This document shows, piece after piece, positions 1 through 6,636 of a DNA stretch of 8,259 nucleotides. The stretch lies in NCBI GenBank assembly GCA_016191715.1, contig JACPVN010000151.1:1-8259 (forward strand), written 5' to 3'. The notes beneath the pieces are model-generated. The model had not been told where the DNA came from and searched no databases. It was given only the letters and a program-made list of their open reading frames with translations. The position numbers and the translations under genes are program-made. Positions within the stretch are counted from its first letter, which is position 1, and every line of letters starts with the position of its first letter. Origin of the DNA: Ignavibacteriota bacterium. GTDB taxonomy: Bacteria; Bacteroidota; Ignavibacteria; UBA10030; SZUA-254.

Positions 1-1187
1 GTTCCGACAAAAACTGTATCATCTACAACCACGACACTATAAACTTTCGGTGAACGAATATACGTTCTCGGTTCTACATCAATAAAATTTGAGAACTGTT
101 GAAACGTAACTCCTAAATCTTCTGTCCGGTAAATTCCGTTATCTGTCGCGATATACACAATCGAACCTTTGAATGCAAAGTCGTACGCTTTCACTCCTCG
201 AAGAAGATTCGTCCAGTTAAGCCCGGCATCATCCGTATAACTGACACCGTACTCTTCCTCATTGTCACTCGCCCTCCAGTTTGTTGTCCAGATGCGACTG
301 TTTCCATTTACGTTCTCTTCATCAATTGCAATTACCCAATTTCCTAATATCGGTTTTGTTTGATTTTGATGAGTGAACCGCACCCAACTCGAACCACCAT
401 CTGTTGATTTGTTCACACCGCCTGCGGTTCCGCACCAAATAATATCATCATCAACAGCATAAACAGAAAATGCGAGCATGTTATTGTTTTGCCGCGGGTC
501 GTATCTCGGAAATATTCTTTGTTGATGAAGTGTATCTGTCGGCGCGTACGTCCAGAGTGTGTCATCCGGTGAAATGCTCGTTTTGTTATCGAGCGGAAGA
601 AGAATTCGTTCCCACGTAGCTCCGTTATCGTATGACCTTCGCAAACTGCTCGACCAACTTGCGATATAAACTACTCCAGCAGGTGTGAGTGAAATATCAA
701 ACGTAACGTTTTGCTGAGGAACGGTGATTGGCAAAATCCAAACAGAATCATTTACTCCGTACTGGATATACTTTGCATTCGGATCGTCTTGAGTTTGACC
801 GACATAATCCCAACTCGCTCCATTGTCGAGAGAGAATGTATAACCACCGCCTGTTTGAACACTTCCACCTTCAATCTCCGTATCAAATCCTGTCGAAGTC
901 CAAATCGTGTTGCCACGAGTAGCTAACGAAAATATTCCATCGTGAGGAAATTGAGAATTCTCGCGGAAACTTTGCCATGAATTTCCAAAGTCTGTTGTTC
1001 GGGCAAGTCCTTTGCTCGTTCCTGTCCACAAATTTCCCGGCTCATATCGCATGTAGGTAACGCTGTTACTCGGAATTAGATTTGAACTATTTGATGTTGA
1101 GTCAGACCGAATCTCACGCGGTATATTCATCTGTCCATTTGATTGATAAACGAATAACAAGTAACAAATAACTATTAACTTCTTCAC
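1..1187 (-). CDS. Secreted Asp-box (BNR/sortilin-like) beta-propeller protein, C-terminus outside window
   Basis: The reading frame is open from a GTG at 1187 to the left edge (395 codons plus 2 nt), so the C-terminus is missing. The N-terminus looks like a Sec signal peptide: MKK, then a hydrophobic stretch to about residue 15, with likely cleavage near residues 18-20. The mature part carries six Asp-box-like motifs: TTDFGNSW (64-71), SLDNGASW (119-126), SYDNGATW (185-192), STDGGSSW (261-268), TDDAGLNW (318-325) and TEDLGVTF (355-362). Hydrophobic strands such as IWCGTAGGV separate them. This is the pattern of sialidase/Vps10-type beta-propellers, which in FCB bacteria are usually exported and often end in a type IX secretion sorting domain; that end cannot be seen here. 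The GTG is supported by a TGAGG site 5 nt upstream and by a 4-nt overlap with the preceding lipoprotein gene. The propeller fold is fairly sure; ligand or enzymatic role is unknown. Confidence 0.85.
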   Translation of the reverse strand, partial: MKKLIVICYLLFVYQSNGQMNIPREIRSDSTSNSSNLIPSNSVTYMRYEPGNLWTGTSKGLARTTDFGNSWQSFRENSQFPHDGIFSLATRGNTIWTSTGFDTEIEGGSVQTGGGYTFSLDNGASWDYVGQTQDDPNAKYIQYGVNDSVWILPITVPQQNVTFDISLTPAGVVYIASWSSSLRRSYDNGATWERILLPLDNKTSISPDDTLWTYAPTDTLHQQRIFPRYDPRQNNNMLAFSVYAVDDDIIWCGTAGGVNKSTDGGSSWVRFTHQNQTKPILGNWVIAIDEENVNGNSRIWTTNWRASDNEEEYGVSYTDDAGLNWTNLLRGVKAYDFAFKGSIVYIATDNGIYRTEDLGVTFQQFSNFIDVEPRTYIRSPKVYSVVVVDDTVFVG

Positions 1188-2035
1188 GGTTGCCTCACAA
1201 TCATCGTATGTAAAATCTTATTACTCATAAAACCAAGTTGGTCAACCGCGACAAACTCAAAGCGATAGGGTTGTGCCGGAGCGTTCCAGGGTAATTGAAA
1301 CCTTCCCGAGTAAATTCCATCAACAGCCGCAGAGTCGTACTTCACGTCGTTTTTGATTCCATCATCATACAAAAGAAACTGTTTGTTCGTATCCGGGGAA
1401 TCGAGACTTCTGAAATACACTTTGTCAACATCGCTTCTTCCATCTGAATCCGCAACCGCAACGTGGATGACAAACAGAACTGAGTACGGACTTGGTGGAA
1501 GAGTGACGGTATCAGGTGCAACAAGGTTCGACAAAATCGGTGCGTTGCTTCTTCGTACAATTCTGAGACGATGAATTGCTGTGTTGCTTACCATTCCGAT
1601 TTGATCTTGTGCGCTTAAACGAACTGAAAAATTTCCAACCTGCACCCGTTTGATTTGTATCGAAACGGTTCCGGTGAAAAGATTATCCGTTGATGATGTA
1701 TCAGGGAAGATTCCGTTGTTAAACAAACGCACGGTTGCCATCGGAGTCTCCGATGTCGGGTTGAAGATTTCACACTGAACAGTTTTCAAAGCGCCGCTTC
1801 CGTCATAATGCGTTGCTTTTCCCGACACAACAAAACTCAACGTGATTACATCGTTTGGTGAAGGTGTACCTCCAACCAAAATCGAATCTGTATCTATAAT
1901 GTCAGGAGTAACTTCAATGTTACTGACAAACGGTGCGTTCAACTGAATGTCAAGCGGATTTTCTTTTTTCTCCTCGCACGAGAATAACAACAGACTCAGC
2001 GCTACGATAAGAAAATATTTGATATGCGTTTTCAA
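1184..2035 (-). CDS. Exported lipoprotein with two tandem Ig-like/choice-of-anchor-type repeats
   Basis: The 283-residue protein begins with a lipoprotein signal peptide: MKTHIKY, a hydrophobic core at 8-18 and lipobox LFSC with Cys20. An acidic/lysine stretch (EEKKE) follows. The body is beta-rich with two related units. Unit 1 runs about 98-162 (VRLFNNGIFPD, then SAQDQIGMVSN and RLRIVRR). Unit 2 runs about 217-282 (FLLYDDGIKND, AAVDGIYSG, then VAVDQLGFMSN and TMIVRQ). The DDG/DGIYSG pattern resembles choice-of-anchor or Ig-like extracellular domains; I do not recognise a catalytic site. The codon that places Met1 just before the signal peptide is TTG (2033-2035), without a clear Shine-Dalgarno. 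No ATG precedes the signal peptide, and the frame upstream is closed by the apt stop codon. The gene starts 18 nt after apt and overlaps the propeller gene by 4 nt (GTGA), which suggests translational coupling. Likely anchored in the inner or outer membrane, facing outward; function unknown. Confidence 0.85.
   Translation of the reverse strand: MKTHIKYFLIVALSLLLFSCEEKKENPLDIQLNAPFVSNIEVTPDIIDTDSILVGGTPSPNDVITLSFVVSGKATHYDGSGALKTVQCEIFNPTSETPMATVRLFNNGIFPDTSSTDNLFTGTVSIQIKRVQVGNFSVRLSAQDQIGMVSNTAIHRLRIVRRSNAPILSNLVAPDTVTLPPSPYSVLFVIHVAVADSDGRSDVDKVYFRSLDSPDTNKQFLLYDDGIKNDVKYDSAAVDGIYSGRFQLPWNAPAQPYRFEFVAVDQLGFMSNKILHTMIVRQP
1193..1197 (-). promoter_or_regulatory. Ribosome binding site of the beta-propeller gene
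   Basis: TGAGG on the minus strand lies 5 nt before the GTG at 1187, inside the end of the lipoprotein gene. It supports GTG as the true start and fits translation restart at the GTGA overlap. Confidence 0.6.
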
Positions 2036-2053
2036 AATAATTTGTTCTTTGGT

Positions 2054-2590
2054 TTATTCTTCAGAATTGTATTGGATGATACTATAAACATCATAATCCC
2101 GTAATCGTTCCCTGCTGTTGAGAAATGTTAACTCAATGAGAAATGCAAGCCCGACAATTTCACCGCCGAGTCGCTTCACTAATTTACACGTTGCTTCAAC
2201 CGTACCTCCGGTTGCTAACAAGTCATCAACAATGAGAACCCGTTCTCCTTTGTTGATTGCATCCGTGTGAATTTCCAAGGCGTCGGTTCCATACTCAAGT
2301 TGATATTCTTCGCGTAGTGTTGATGAAGGTAGTTTCTTTGGTTTTCGCACAGGAACGAATCCCGCGCCGAGACGATAGGCAAGCACACTTCCGAAAATAA
2401 ATCCGCGGGATTCAACACTCGCGACTTTCTCAATCTTCTTCGATTTGTATCGCTCAAAAAGAATATCAATCGCTTGTGCAAAAGATTGCTTATCATTCAA
2501 CAACGTCGTGATGTCCCGAAACATAATTCCCTTCTTCGGAAAATCAGGGATGCTTCGAATCGAAGCGCGTAATGAATCAATGTTCACCAT
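2054..2590 (-). CDS. apt: Adenine phosphoribosyltransferase
   Basis: This enzyme converts adenine and PRPP to AMP and pyrophosphate in the cytosol (purine salvage). The 178-residue length is normal for the family. Visible motifs are FRDITTLL at 24-31, the ESRGFIFG segment at 60-67, the VRKPKKLP loop at 81-88, the flexible hood around 95-108 (EYGTDALEIH) and the type I PRTase PRPP-binding loop VLIVDDLLATGGT at 118-130. In that loop the paired acidic residues are D122 and D123. The ATG at 2590 has a good AAGGAG site 8 nt upstream, inside the end of the crotonase gene, and the two genes overlap by 7 nt. The stop is followed after 18 nt by the lipoprotein gene. The LOG-family gene two positions upstream releases purine bases from nucleotides in its characterised relatives, so both may act in base recycling; that link is inferred. 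Confidence 0.96.
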   Translation of the reverse strand: MVNIDSLRASIRSIPDFPKKGIMFRDITTLLNDKQSFAQAIDILFERYKSKKIEKVASVESRGFIFGSVLAYRLGAGFVPVRKPKKLPSSTLREEYQLEYGTDALEIHTDAINKGERVLIVDDLLATGGTVEATCKLVKRLGGEIVGLAFLIELTFLNSRERLRDYDVYSIIQYNSEE

Positions 2591-3366
2591 TCCAACTTCT
2601 CCTTCTTCAAAAACGATTCAATTCCTTTTTTGAATTCTTCTGTCTTTCTTGTCATTGAGTTAAGATTCGCGGCAAACTCAAGCGCATCTTTGAAACTCAA
2701 TTCGTTCAGCCGTGAAATTATTTCCTTCGTCAATGAAACAGCATTCGGGCTTGTCGTTTTTGCAAGCGTGGTTGCAAATGCTATAACATGCTCTTTCAGT
2801 CTTTCATCATCAACTATTTCTGTTGCAAGTCCTCGCTCTTTTGCAATCAGAGCATTCACAATTTCCCCCTGCAAGACAAATTCCTTTGCGCGTCCTTCTC
2901 TCATGCGTTTAATGAGAAACGGCAAAATTAATGCAGGAACAAATCCAATCCGAACTTCCGGAACGCCGAACTTCGCCCGTTCTTTTCCGGCAAAAACAAA
3001 ATCGCACGTAATCGCCAAACCACAACCGCCGCCGAGCGCGGAATCATTCACCTTTGCATTCACCGGTTTTTTGAGTGAGTAAATCAATTGAAGAAGTTTC
3101 ATTAATGCTTTCGCATCGTCAAGATTTTCTTCCTGCGCCTTCTCAGAAATTGTGTGAAGAAACTCCAAATCCATTCCTGCGCAGAACGAGTTCTCTGCAC
3201 CGGTGAGAACAATGACACGGCAGTTTGCATTTCGTCCAAGCGCCTGAAAACTTTCTGTCAACTCACGAACCATCACATCGTTCAACGCGTTGCGTCGTTC
3301 CGGGCGATTCATGGTGACAGTCGCTACGCGCTCATCGAGCGTGTAGAACACTGTCGAGAAATTCAT
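2584..3366 (-). CDS. Enoyl-CoA hydratase/isomerase (crotonase family, methylglutaconyl-CoA hydratase-like)
   Basis: A 260-residue crotonase, the usual length. It should hydrate or isomerise an acyl-CoA in the cytosol. Motifs: MNRPERRNAL (19-28), oxyanion-hole segment FCAGMDL (61-67), second oxyanion-hole segment ALGGGCGLA (110-118) and CDFVFA (121-126). FGVPEVRIGFVPA (133-145) contains Glu137, aligned with the second catalytic Glu of rat crotonase (Glu164). The position of the first catalytic Glu (rat Glu144) is Gly116 here, and the usual Gly before the GGG segment is Asp108. The 'PEVRIGFVPA' style without Glu at the first position resembles bacterial LiuC/methylglutaconyl-CoA hydratases of leucine degradation, but no other leucine-degradation gene is present, so the substrate is open. 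The ATG at 3366 follows the LOG gene after 35 nt; a GAAGGAAA stretch is about 15 nt away, rather distant. The 3' end overlaps apt by 7 nt. Confidence 0.92.
   Translation of the reverse strand: MNFSTVFYTLDERVATVTMNRPERRNALNDVMVRELTESFQALGRNANCRVIVLTGAENSFCAGMDLEFLHTISEKAQEENLDDAKALMKLLQLIYSLKKPVNAKVNDSALGGGCGLAITCDFVFAGKERAKFGVPEVRIGFVPALILPFLIKRMREGRAKEFVLQGEIVNALIAKERGLATEIVDDERLKEHVIAFATTLAKTTSPNAVSLTKEIISRLNELSFKDALEFAANLNSMTRKTEEFKKGIESFLKKEKLEW
2599..2604 (-). promoter_or_regulatory. Strong Shine-Dalgarno of apt
   Basis: AAGGAG on the minus strand, 8 nt before the apt ATG, embedded in the Lys/Glu-rich C-terminal codons of the upstream crotonase gene. It fixes the apt start and shows that this organism uses Shine-Dalgarno initiation for at least some genes. 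Confidence 0.75.
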
Positions 3367-3401
3367 GCGTACGATAACAATTTCCTTCGGGTTGTGAACA
3401 C

Positions 3402-4235
3402 TTACTGTTTTCGTTTGAGATGTTTTGTCAATTCTTTTTTGAGGATTTCAAACGCTTCTTCGGGCGTGTCGGCAAACTTGAACAACTTCAAATCTTGCTT
3501 CGAGATTGTATGATATTTTACCATGAAATCAAAATTAAGAACCTGATTCCAGTACTTCGGACCATACAACACGACCGGCATTTTTGTTTTCACTTTCGTC
3601 GTCTGAATCAGGGTCAGCACTTCCATCATTTCATCCATCGTACCGAAGCCGCCGGGGAACATCACTAACGCCTCCGCCAACGACATAAACCAAAGTTTCC
3701 GCATGAAAAAATAATGAAACTCGAAATTTAAATTCGGAGAGATATACGGATTCGATTCCTGCTCGTGTGGCAGACTGATATTCAATCCGATTGATTTGCC
3801 GCCGGAAAGTAATGCACCTTTGTTTGCCGCTTCCATAATTCCCGGACCGCCGCCGGAACAGATAACAAACCGGTGTCCGTTCTTCAAACTCAACGACCAC
3901 TTTGTCAGTATTGTTGATAACTTTAAGGCATCTTCATAGTAGCGAGACATCTCAACATCAATCTCCGCTTCCTTCATTGCCTTGAATATTTTTTTTGATT
4001 GATTCGTATCGGCTTTGACTCTCTTCTTCCATTCTGCCAAAATCTTTTTTGATTCACTCATCGGCTTGAATCTCGCCGAGCCGAAAAAGACAATCGCTTC
4101 TTTAATCCCTTCTGCTTTGAAACGGCTTGCCGGTTCTAAAAACTCTGTGAGAATTCTGATTGAACGCGCATCTGGTCCTACGAGGAATTCCAGATTCTTG
4201 TATGCTTTCGGTGTTCGTGTGCTTTTGCTTTTCAT
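3402..4235 (-). CDS. LOG-family protein (TIGR00730-type nucleotide 5'-monophosphate phosphoribohydrolase)
   Basis: A 277-residue Rossmann-fold protein of the LOG family, formerly called 'lysine decarboxylase-like'. Characterised members cleave the N-glycosidic bond of (N6-modified) AMP, giving the base and ribose 5-phosphate. Motifs: VFFGSAR (49-55), CSGGGPGIMEAAN (126-138), the FFMRKLWFM segment with Arg179/Lys180 and the signature PGGFGTMDE (194-202) with the catalytic Glu. All key family residues appear intact. It is longer than the short LOG type (about 190-200 residues). The extra length is an N-terminal region of about 45 residues plus a charged Lys/Glu-rich helical insertion at about 60-100, as in the long-form members. 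The ATG at 4235 has an AAGGAA site 5 nt upstream that overlaps the SDR stop codon; the gap to the SDR gene is 9 nt. The family is certain. Cytokinin production is not implied, and AMP or another nucleotide may be the substrate. Confidence 0.93.
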   Translation of the reverse strand: MKSKSTRTPKAYKNLEFLVGPDARSIRILTEFLEPASRFKAEGIKEAIVFFGSARFKPMSESKKILAEWKKRVKADTNQSKKIFKAMKEAEIDVEMSRYYEDALKLSTILTKWSLSLKNGHRFVICSGGGPGIMEAANKGALLSGGKSIGLNISLPHEQESNPYISPNLNFEFHYFFMRKLWFMSLAEALVMFPGGFGTMDEMMEVLTLIQTTKVKTKMPVVLYGPKYWNQVLNFDFMVKYHTISKQDLKLFKFADTPEEAFEILKKELTKHLKRKQ

Positions 4236-4240
4236 TCGAT

Positions 4241-4246
4241 TTCCTT
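4241..4246 (-). promoter_or_regulatory. Ribosome binding site of the LOG-family gene
   Basis: AAGGAA on the minus strand, 5 nt before the ATG at 4235, overlapping the TAA stop of the upstream SDR gene. The overlap suggests coupled translation of the two genes. Confidence 0.65.
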
Positions 4247-4985
4247 ATGCGGAACGACCGCCATCAATGGTAAAAGTTTGTCCTGTAATATAATTTGCAG
4301 TCGTTGCGAGATAGACAACCATGCTTGTAATGTCGTACGCAGTACCGTATCGCTTGAGAGGGATTGATTCAACATTCACTTGGCTTGTCGTTGAAGCAGG
4401 TTCCTCCATTTCAATTGTCCCCGGTGCGATTGCGTTCACATACACATTCGGCGCAAGCGATTTCGCCAAACACCGTGTCAACATAATCACTCCCGCTTTC
4501 GAAACACTGTACGGTAAATGTTTACTCCACGCCTGCACGCCGCCTAACGATGCAATGTTAATGATGCGTCCGCTTTTTTGTTTGAGCATGAACGGTGCAA
4601 CTGCCTGCGAGCAAAGAAACGCTCCTTTAAGATTTGTATCAAGAGTTTCATCCCACAGTTCTTCAGAAATGTTTTCCAATTTGCTCTCGACAAAGATTGC
4701 CGCGTTATTTACCAACACGTCAATACGTCCAAACTTCATTATTGCTGAATCAATAAGTTTCTGCACAGACTTTTTGCTTGTTACATCTGCTTTGATTGCA
4801 AACGCATCTCTTCCCAATTTCTGAATGTGTTTTACGGTTTGACCCGCTCCTGTCCGCGATGAATTGTATCCAATGGCTACATCAAACCCATGCTCTGCTA
4901 ATGCGATTGCAATATGTTTCCCCAATCGTTTTCCGCCGCCGGTAACTATTGCAACTTTTCTCGCTCGCTTGTTCATGCTTGTCAT
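4245..4985 (-). CDS. Short-chain dehydrogenase/reductase, pteridine reductase (FolM/PTR1)-like
   Basis: A 246-residue classical-length SDR. The cofactor motif is TGGGKRLGK (15-23): the usual second Gly of TGxxxGxG is Arg20, giving the TGxxxRLG form typical of pteridine reductases. Also visible are D67 in ADVT, NNAA (93-96), N118 of the tetrad, S146 in INIAS, Y159-x3-K163 (YSVSK), the LAPNVYVNAIAPG segment (177-189) and a C-terminal DGGRSA. The Ser/Arg run after the second strand (NSSR, 41-44) would suit NADPH. By family knowledge it may reduce dihydropterin/dihydrofolate-type substrates; 3-oxoacyl-ACP reductase-like activity is the alternative, since all catalytic SDR residues are present. 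The start ATG at 4985 overlaps the stop of the folate-binding YgfZ-like gene (ATGA); a second Met at residue 4 is possible, and neither has a clear Shine-Dalgarno. The folate context supports a pterin role, but this is inference. Confidence 0.88.
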   Translation of the reverse strand: MTSMNKRARKVAIVTGGGKRLGKHIAIALAEHGFDVAIGYNSSRTGAGQTVKHIQKLGRDAFAIKADVTSKKSVQKLIDSAIMKFGRIDVLVNNAAIFVESKLENISEELWDETLDTNLKGAFLCSQAVAPFMLKQKSGRIINIASLGGVQAWSKHLPYSVSKAGVIMLTRCLAKSLAPNVYVNAIAPGTIEMEEPASTTSQVNVESIPLKRYGTAYDITSMVVYLATTANYITGQTFTIDGGRSA

Positions 4986-5995
4986 TCAATCGGAAGTTTT
5001 GAAACCCGAACGGTCATTGGTTCATTAGTTTGCTCATTTCGGAATTGTAACGCGTCAGATTCAACACTCGTCCGGAGATACCCAAGAGCAATCTGCCGAT
5101 TCAACCTCTCCGACCACGCATGACTCGTCGTCCATCCGACTTCCTCATTCTGAAAGTAAATTTTTCCGTATGAAAATTTTTCTATTCGTCCTTCATCAAA
5201 TACAAAGCTAACCAACCGACGTTGCAATTTCTTGTAGGTATCAATTCGTGCAATCACTTCCTGACCGATGTAACAACCCTTCGTCCAACTGATGAATCGC
5301 TCTAACCCCGCCTCAAGCGGATTGATTTGTTCCGTCAATTCAAAACCAAACTTCGGTACCCCATGTTCAATCCTGTATGATTCAAACACATCAGAATCTT
5401 TCCCGATGCAACGTAACGAAGGAAATATTTCCCTCATCATTTCTCTTGATGGATTTCTTCTAAGCAGAACATGAACCATCGGTTGCCTCCACAAACTATC
5501 CTGAAAAAATACTCCATCGGCTGATTGAGCAGAACAATCATTCGTCAATGTTTCCGCCTGAACTCCCGCAACAGCAAAATGCTCAAACTCCTTCGTGACA
5601 TCCTGAACCTGAACATCTTCCGTAAACAAAAACTTATTCAACCATGTAGTAACCGCTTCACCGTTGTTCGATTCAAGAACCAACAACAGTTCATCATTCT
5701 GTCGAATTGCCGTTGCAACATCAACTAACTTTGCTTTTTCGGTTACAAGAATGGTCGTTACGGCTTGACGTTCGGAGAATGAGGTAATATCATTCGTCGA
5801 AAGGCGTTGAAGAAAATCAATACAATCTTTTCCCCGAAGAGAAAGTATTGCAGTGTTCAGTTGAATCAACACGGCAGATTCAACCAACGAACGATATTCT
5901 TCAGACATTGCTTTGGTTTGATGTACATGCGATTCTCTTTGATTCGATGAAATGACGGCGGTAGTGTTCGGAAATTGTAACACTGAAGAAGTCAT
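4982..5995 (-). CDS. ygfZ: YgfZ/GcvT-family folate-binding protein (Fe-S cluster maintenance)
   Basis: A 337-residue protein of the YgfZ/IBA57 branch of the aminomethyltransferase fold. The decisive motif is KGCYIGQE (239-246), with the conserved Cys241, followed by ARIDTYKKLQRR. The N-terminal part shows the family pattern LRGKDCIDFLQRLSTNDI (53-70), and FESYRIEHGVPKFG (204-217) lies in the middle. YgfZ proteins bind tetrahydrofolate and help assemble or repair certain Fe-S clusters, for example in the tRNA-thiolating enzyme MiaB. They are not glycine-cleavage enzymes, and no gcvH or gcvP is nearby. About 30 residues precede the usual family start; Met30 (ATG at 5906-5908) is an alternative start. 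Neither has a clear Shine-Dalgarno. The upstream neighbour is a tRNA 31 nt away, and the downstream SDR overlaps by 4 nt. Annotated as 'aminomethyltransferase' in some pipelines, but the KGC motif argues for YgfZ. Confidence 0.92.
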   Translation of the reverse strand: MTSSVLQFPNTTAVISSNQRESHVHQTKAMSEEYRSLVESAVLIQLNTAILSLRGKDCIDFLQRLSTNDITSFSERQAVTTILVTEKAKLVDVATAIRQNDELLLVLESNNGEAVTTWLNKFLFTEDVQVQDVTKEFEHFAVAGVQAETLTNDCSAQSADGVFFQDSLWRQPMVHVLLRRNPSREMMREIFPSLRCIGKDSDVFESYRIEHGVPKFGFELTEQINPLEAGLERFISWTKGCYIGQEVIARIDTYKKLQRRLVSFVFDEGRIEKFSYGKIYFQNEEVGWTTSHAWSERLNRQIALGYLRTSVESDALQFRNEQTNEPMTVRVSKLPIE

Positions 5996-6026
5996 GAAAA
6001 GAGAAAATAAATCTGGGGAGGGGAAG

Positions 6027-6099
<73 letters not shown>

Positions 6100-6106
6100 A
6101 TAGAGA

Positions 6107-6439
6107 TTATTTGCCTTGTTGAACGGGCGGTGTTGCCTGAGGCGGAGCCGGTGCTGGAACGGAAGTTGGTTGTCCTTGTTGAATGATACTTTCAACTGCT
6201 CCGGCGGAACTATCAAGCGTAAAAATGTTGATGACCAAACACAACACAATAAAAACTACCGCAAGAACCGTTGTTGCTTTACCAAGGAAATCTGCCGCAC
6301 GACGTGCGCCAAACATCGCTCCCATCTGAGAGCCACCAAATGCGCCTGCAAGCCCGCTTCCTTTGCTTGCCTGCATTAAAACAACAATAATCAGTAAAAG
6401 AGAGACAATTATCTCAAGAATTGCAAGAATTATAAACAT
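6107..6439 (-). CDS. secG: Protein translocase subunit SecG
   Basis: A 110-residue small inner-membrane subunit of the SecYEG channel, which assists preprotein movement through SecYE. It has two transmembrane helices (about 3-22 and 55-74). They are joined by the conserved loop QASKGSGLAGAFGGSQ (23-38), the family hallmark. The C-terminal tail (about 86-110) is rich in Gln, Pro and Ala, which is common in FCB-group SecG but of no known role. The ATG at 6439 has a GTGGAA stretch 7 nt upstream. It is the first gene of the minus-strand series, and tRNA-Lys follows 7 nt after its stop. Confidence 0.95.
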   Translation of the reverse strand: MFIILAILEIIVSLLLIIVVLMQASKGSGLAGAFGGSQMGAMFGARRAADFLGKATTVLAVVFIVLCLVINIFTLDSSAGAVESIIQQGQPTSVPAPAPPQATPPVQQGK

Positions 6440-6469
6440 GATTTGATTCCACTATGATTAAATGGCTGG

Positions 6470-6500
6470 CAAAATACGAAAAAATGAGGGAAGTACAAAA
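6470..6500 (-). promoter_or_regulatory. Candidate promoter of the secG-led series
   Basis: On the minus strand TTTTG (6496-6500) and TATTTTG (6470-6476) are 19 nt apart, about 30 nt upstream of the secG ATG. This resembles the Bacteroidota-type -33 (TTTG) and -7 (TAnnTTTG) arrangement, though the -7 element is one base short. A weak sigma70-like reading (TTGTAC, 16 nt, TATTTT) uses nearly the same bases. No other promoter is evident before the downstream genes. Confidence 0.35.
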
Positions 6501-6600
6501 CAACCTTTCCACTAATTACTCCCCAAGAGCAAGAGAAAAAACAGTTTCACATTCTGTAAAAAATATCTCATCTTCTTTTCTTCAACAAGCAAAAATATTT

Positions 6601-6629
6601 TTGAAAACGTTATCAATACAAAATATATA
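6601..6629 (+). promoter_or_regulatory. Candidate promoter of the GT39 glycosyltransferase gene
   Basis: TTGAAA (6601-6606) and TATATA (6624-6629) are separated by exactly 17 nt, a good housekeeping-sigma pattern. It predicts a start near 6636 and a leader of about 35 nt before the ATG at 6672. An alternative Bacteroidota-type -7 element, TATTTTTG (6596-6603), matches TAnnTTTG exactly but lacks a TTTG about 19-20 nt upstream. Confidence 0.45.
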
Positions 6630-6636
6630 AGTATTG
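6614..6636. repeat. Inverted repeat CAATAC-N11-GTATTG, possible operator
   Basis: Perfect 6-bp arms (6614-6619 and 6631-6636) lie symmetrically around the predicted -10 of the rightward promoter. A dimeric regulator bound here would block initiation. The arms are short and the region is AT-rich, so chance is possible. No regulator gene is in the window. Confidence 0.35.

Noticed and set aside
711..926. Plus-strand ORFs of 71 and 64 codons
   Set aside because: They lie wholly inside the propeller gene on the other strand, have no domain or Shine-Dalgarno, and the minus frame is open with clear Asp-box repeats.
2035..2054. Apt-lipoprotein fusion by stop-codon readthrough (same frame, 18 nt apart)
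   Set aside because: The frame match is a one-in-three chance, there is no readthrough signal, and a fusion would bury the signal peptide inside a cytosolic enzyme.
4982..5995. Glycine-cleavage T-protein (gcvT)
   Set aside because: The KGCYIGQE motif marks the YgfZ branch, and no other glycine-cleavage gene is near.
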